NCBI RefSeq assembly: GCF_018688235.1
Contig: NZ_CP061313.1
Coordinates: forward strand, 1,471,130 to 1,535,129
From: Polynucleobacter sp. AP-Nino-20-G2
GTDB taxonomy: Bacteria; Pseudomonadota; Gammaproteobacteria; Burkholderiales; Burkholderiaceae
DNA length: 64,000 nt
Direction: 5' to 3'
The notes under the pieces were generated by a model. The model made no database searches, was not told the origin of the DNA, and was given only the letters and a program-made list of their open reading frames with translations. Positions 60,990-64,000 of this stretch are shown here, in pieces; the first letter of the stretch is position 1; each line of letters starts with the position of its first letter. Both the position numbers and the translations under genes were made by a program.

Positions 60990-61892
60990 ATGAATTCCTC
61001 AATTAACCCCGCTAGAGTCGACTTTGTCACCCTCAAGCTCTTTTGTGCCGTTGCCCAAAGTGGAAGCATTACCAAGGGCGCAAATGAATGCAATCTAGCT
61101 CTATCGGCCGCCAGCAGAAGAATCTCCGAGCTAGAGGAGACGGTTGGCATCACTCTACTAGATCGATCAGCCAGGGGCGTTACCCTCACACAAGCCGGCC
61201 ATGCGGTGATGCAACACGCATTGAGACTCTTTCAGGGATTTGAGCAATTTAGCAATGAGCTCGGTGAATACTCCAAGGGAGTTAAGGGTCACGTCCGACT
61301 TTGGGCAAATATGTCCGCTTTAACTGAATTTCTGCCAGCCGCTTTGGCGCAGTTTCTTAAAGAGCACCCCGAGATCCAAGTGGAAGTCGAAGAGCAGATT
61401 AGTGGCGACATCGTGCGCGCATTACTAGATGGCATTGCTGACATTGGCGTATTTGCTGAAGGCTCTCCAACCACAGGCTTAGATACCAAGATGATTGGGA
61501 GTGATGAGCTTGTAATCGCCTGCAGCAAATCACACCCCTTGAGCAAAAAGAAAAAGGTTTCTTTTGAAGAGTGCCTTAACTACGATTTCGTTGGTCTTAA
61601 TCGCGGTAGCTCGCTACTAGAACTCACTTCCAGAAGCGCCGAGAAGCTAGGTATGCAAATGAGGCTGCGTATACAGGTGCGCAGTTATGACGCCATGTGC
61701 CAGATGATTTCAGTTAATCTAGGAATTGGCGTGCTACCTATCCAAGCTTGCATTGCTCAAATCCAAGCAATGGACCTTGCGGTGGTTCATCTCAAAGACT
61801 CCTGGGCCAAGCGCAACCTGCTACTGGCAATCAAAGAAGGCGCAAATCTATCGCCCTCAGCCACCCTACTTAGGGAGCACCTATCAAAATAA
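60990..61892 (+). CDS. LysR family transcription regulator
   Basis: A 300-residue regulator. The winged helix-turn-helix is at about 8-66, with FCAVAQSGSITKGANECNLA and SRRISELEETVGITLLDRSA. The effector domain runs from about 92 (KGHVRLWANMSALTEFLPAA) with LVIACSKSHPLSKKKKV. It is divergent from the CoA-transferase gene with 114 bp between, the standard place for a LysR regulator of its neighbours. The effector is probably the organic acid or its CoA ester. Confidence 0.93.
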   Translation: MNSSINPARVDFVTLKLFCAVAQSGSITKGANECNLALSAASRRISELEETVGITLLDRSARGVTLTQAGHAVMQHALRLFQGFEQFSNELGEYSKGVKGHVRLWANMSALTEFLPAALAQFLKEHPEIQVEVEEQISGDIVRALLDGIADIGVFAEGSPTTGLDTKMIGSDELVIACSKSHPLSKKKKVSFEECLNYDFVGLNRGSSLLELTSRSAEKLGMQMRLRIQVRSYDAMCQMISVNLGIGVLPIQACIAQIQAMDLAVVHLKDSWAKRNLLLAIKEGANLSPSATLLREHLSK

Positions 61893-61911
61893 ATCTGTTT
61901 AGCTAAATAAA

Positions 61912-61933
61912 AAAGCCCGCAAAAGCGGGCTTT
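61912..61933. terminator. bidirectional rho-independent terminator
   Basis: AAAGCCCGC, loop AAAA, GCGGGCTTT, with A- and T-rich flanks. It lies between the convergent lysR and amidohydrolase genes. Confidence 0.9.
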
Positions 61934-61966
61934 CATATGCAAGAAAATCTTACTTGGCCTTGAAAG

Positions 61967-63673
61967 TTAATTCACATTCACCTGCTTGCCATCAATCCAA
62001 GTTCCCTTGACCTTGATATTACGAATATCTGCTGGCGGTGTATTGCGGGGATTCTTCTCCAGCACTACTAAGTCAGCTTGCTTACCAAGCTCTAGACTTC
62101 CGACGATATTGTCAGCAAAGACTTGATACGCGGCATCGATCGTGATCGCACGAATAGCATCATCAACAGTGACCGCCTGAGTGGGTCCCAAGACTTTCTG
62201 CGGAGGCAACTGCCACAAGCGGGTCACTTCTTCGCTAATGTAGTTCAACGGACCCACGTTCGAAACTGGCGTATCGCTATGTAAGGTAAATTTACCGCCC
62301 GCGCGCTTGAAATCTCCAGCAGGATCGATGCGCTTAGCGCGCTCAGATCCGATGATGTGATTATTAAAGGCCGCACCCCAATAATCCACATGCCCAATCG
62401 TGAAACTAGGGATCACACCCAACTTCACTGCCTTTTTAACCTGAGGCTCATGGTTGACAGTGAAATGCTCAATACGCAAACGACGCTCTTCTGGATGAGG
62501 ATTTCCAGCCAAAAGCTTTGAGTAGCTGTTAAGAGCTTGGTCAATCGCCTTATCTCCATTTGAGTGTGAAGAAATTTGCCAACCCTGATCAAAATATGAC
62601 TTCATAGAAGCGTAAATGTCGGCATCTTTGTAGTTCAAGGCCCCGCTCCATTTAGAACCCTTCGGATAACTGTACGGATCATTGAGCGCAGCAGTCAAGC
62701 CTTGAGTAGAGCCATCGGTAATATATTTAATGCCAATAAAGCGCAACCGATCATCACCTTCATTCGGTTTGATCGTGTTGTATCCAGCAGGCAAAGTTTC
62801 ACTAAATAAATAACCGCGCACTCTTATTGGTGAAGCATTTTTTGCAAAAATACTTTTATAAATTGCAATTTCCTTATCAACACCGAAATTACCACCAACA
62901 CTCATATCAGAAGCTGTTGTCACCCCTGTTGATGCCATTTTTTTCATGGTGCCCTGAATCGCAGAAAATAATTCCGCCTCAGTTGGATTCGGCATTTTGG
63001 CCATAAATGGCAAATAAGTAGGCGGCTCCACCAACTTACCAGTGAGCTTGCCCTGCGCATCTTTCACATAAATACCGCCACCAGCAGGATTCGGGGTTTT
63101 ATCAGTAACGCCAGCAAGTTCTAAAGCCTTGTGATTGACATAGCCAATATGACCCGATTGATTCACGATGAAAATCGGTACCTCAGTAGAAACCTTGTCT
63201 AGTTCATCCGCAGTCAATTCAGCCATAAAGGGGGCGGTGCGCGATGGATCAACACCAAAGCCAAATAACCATCCGCCAGCAGGCACATTTTTAAGGCCTG
63301 CCTTCAACTTCTGGCTCAAGGTTTCCAAGGTGTCATAAGGCAAAGTAAAGTTACTGAGATTTAAGCCCAGACCTTCAAGTACCGAAGTCACCATAATGTG
63401 CACATGAGGCTCTACAAAACCAGGCATAAGTGTTTGACCCTTGAGATCAGTGACTTTAGTACCGTCTGATTGCCAATCTTTAGTTACAGCCTCTTTTGTA
63501 CCAACCGCAACAATCTTGCCGTTTTGAATTGCAAGGGCTTGGACTTCCTCATTCTTGGCATTCACTGTGAGGATAGGGCCACCATAAAAAATAGTATCCG
63601 CATTGCCCTTGGCAAAAGAAAGTGTGCAATGAGCTATTAACAGTACTGACAATAGTTTTGGTGCGAATTTCAT
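61967..63673 (-). CDS. exported amidohydrolase (YtcJ-like)
   Basis: A 568-residue metal-dependent hydrolase with signal peptide MKFAPKLLSVLLIAHCTLSF. It has the amidohydrolase pattern MPGFVEPHVHIMVTSVLEGL (the H-x-H metal motif) near residue 88. ISSHSNGDKAIDQALNSY near 362 and RIEHFTVNHEPQVKKA near 390 supply later ligands, and FTLHSDTPVSNVGPL near 455 the final Asp. This is the YtcJ/exoenzyme-regulatory AepA-like group. Natural substrates are not known. A small gap separates it from the downstream-facing outer-membrane gene on the same strand. Confidence 0.9.
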   Translation of the reverse strand: MKFAPKLLSVLLIAHCTLSFAKGNADTIFYGGPILTVNAKNEEVQALAIQNGKIVAVGTKEAVTKDWQSDGTKVTDLKGQTLMPGFVEPHVHIMVTSVLEGLGLNLSNFTLPYDTLETLSQKLKAGLKNVPAGGWLFGFGVDPSRTAPFMAELTADELDKVSTEVPIFIVNQSGHIGYVNHKALELAGVTDKTPNPAGGGIYVKDAQGKLTGKLVEPPTYLPFMAKMPNPTEAELFSAIQGTMKKMASTGVTTASDMSVGGNFGVDKEIAIYKSIFAKNASPIRVRGYLFSETLPAGYNTIKPNEGDDRLRFIGIKYITDGSTQGLTAALNDPYSYPKGSKWSGALNYKDADIYASMKSYFDQGWQISSHSNGDKAIDQALNSYSKLLAGNPHPEERRLRIEHFTVNHEPQVKKAVKLGVIPSFTIGHVDYWGAAFNNHIIGSERAKRIDPAGDFKRAGGKFTLHSDTPVSNVGPLNYISEEVTRLWQLPPQKVLGPTQAVTVDDAIRAITIDAAYQVFADNIVGSLELGKQADLVVLEKNPRNTPPADIRNIKVKGTWIDGKQVNVN

Positions 63674-63700
63674 TTTTACACTCCCAAGTGTGAATAGTAA

Positions 63701-64000
63701 TTATTTAAGAACAACCAAGGTTGCAGTAGCACGAGCACCCCAACCAGAAGGACCACCAGGGATGTTGCTGACGTAATACATCGGACCCGCGCCAAATGAA
63801 ATTGGCACCCCATCAAATACCATTAGCTTGGATGCGCCAATGTAGAGAGGATTAGAGGTGCGATGCGTGTCATAGTTATACAGCGCTTCCATATTGGCGG
63901 TATAGGTCCAAGCCTCTTTTGTGGTGAATGCAACAAAAGGTTGTCCATATATATTGTTTTGCGTACCAAACGCTGGGTTACCACCCACATTCCATGATTG
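63701..64000 (-). CDS. outer-membrane transporter-like protein, C-terminal part
   Basis: The frame is open to the right edge; 99 C-terminal residues are visible. They show alternating hydrophobic/aromatic beta-strand sequence: QPFVAFTTKEAWTYTANMEA, then LYIGASKLMVFDGVPISFGA, and GWGARATATLVVLK at the end. This looks like the last strands of an outer-membrane barrel of the transporter type also seen at 53827-54723. It lies 27 bp upstream of the amidohydrolase start and is probably cotranscribed with it, giving an uptake-plus-hydrolysis pair. Confidence 0.75.
   Translation of the reverse strand, partial: QSWNVGGNPAFGTQNNIYGQPFVAFTTKEAWTYTANMEALYNYDTHRTSNPLYIGASKLMVFDGVPISFGAGPMYYVSNIPGGPSGWGARATATLVVLK

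Noticed and set aside
1..64000. CRISPR arrays, tRNA or rRNA genes, insertion sequences, prophage or integration sites
   Set aside because: I looked for regularly spaced repeats, cloverleaf-like intergenic sequences, transposase or integrase proteins and terminal repeats and saw none.

Overview
The window looks like chromosomal DNA of a freshwater betaproteobacterium of the Burkholderiaceae. Polynucleobacter is the best fit. The reasons are moderate GC, dense short-gapped operons, three Bug/TctC-type binding proteins, two TAXI-type receptors, cbb3 oxidase, system I cytochrome c maturation, and a photolyase/cryptochrome group. This assignment is inferred from gene content and style, not from a marker gene. 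No tRNA, rRNA, CRISPR array, insertion sequence or prophage is visible. No gap between genes exceeds 300 bases.

Layout. 1-3.8 kb: end of an MmgE/PrpD gene, a D-2-hydroxyacid dehydrogenase, two tightly overlapping single-domain ChrA genes and a Bug receptor, all on the + strand. 3.8-8.5 kb: crcB, a DODA-type dioxygenase, two very small proteins, an M50 protease, cytochrome c', cytochrome b561 and an MFS transporter. 8.5-15.7 kb: a catabolic locus with a 3-hydroxyacyl-CoA dehydrogenase-like enzyme divergent from a 2-hydroxyacid dehydrogenase / DHDPS-family / TAXI-TRAP operon, closed by a convergent enolase-superfamily gene. 16-20.8 kb: M23 peptidase, universal stress protein, DUF2177, SulP transporter and a SafE-like membrane protein.

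20.9-29.7 kb is a micro-oxic respiration block: fnr, then on the - strand ccoI, ccoS, ccoN, ccoO, ccoQ, ccoP, ccoG and a short fixH. A perfect FNR box lies upstream of ccoN, 32 bp from a good -10. 29.7-34 kb: MFS transporter, a 2OG-Fe(II) oxygenase, a Bug receptor and a membrane-anchored TAXI receptor without permeases. 34.1-41.7 kb: an SDR enzyme and the complete ccmABCDEFGHI operon, which would supply haem to CcoO, CcoP and cytochrome c'.

41.9-46 kb: exported hydrolases (metallo-beta-lactamase fold and choloylglycine-hydrolase fold), a quinone oxidoreductase and DUF2452. 46.1-52 kb: a light-related group with an iron-sulfur (6-4)-type photolyase, a DASH cryptochrome, and the DUF3833, chalcone isomerase-like, DUF393, TIGR03643, SDR, DUF2237 and DUF2256 families. 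52-57.7 kb: histone-deacetylase-like enzyme, SYLF lipoprotein, outer-membrane transporter, ion channel, two small genes behind a second perfect FNR box, a spermidine-synthase-like protein, a cupin and a VOC gene broken by an in-frame TGA. 57.7-64 kb: a Bug / HMG-CoA-lyase-like / CoA-transferase cassette with a divergent LysR regulator, an exported amidohydrolase and the end of an outer-membrane protein gene.

The most interesting points are the second FNR box in front of uncharacterised genes, the photolyase/cryptochrome group that lacks an evident light regulator, the membrane-anchored TAXI receptor paired with an orphan Bug protein, the ChrA pair inside an organic-acid operon, and the nonsense codon in the VOC gene.
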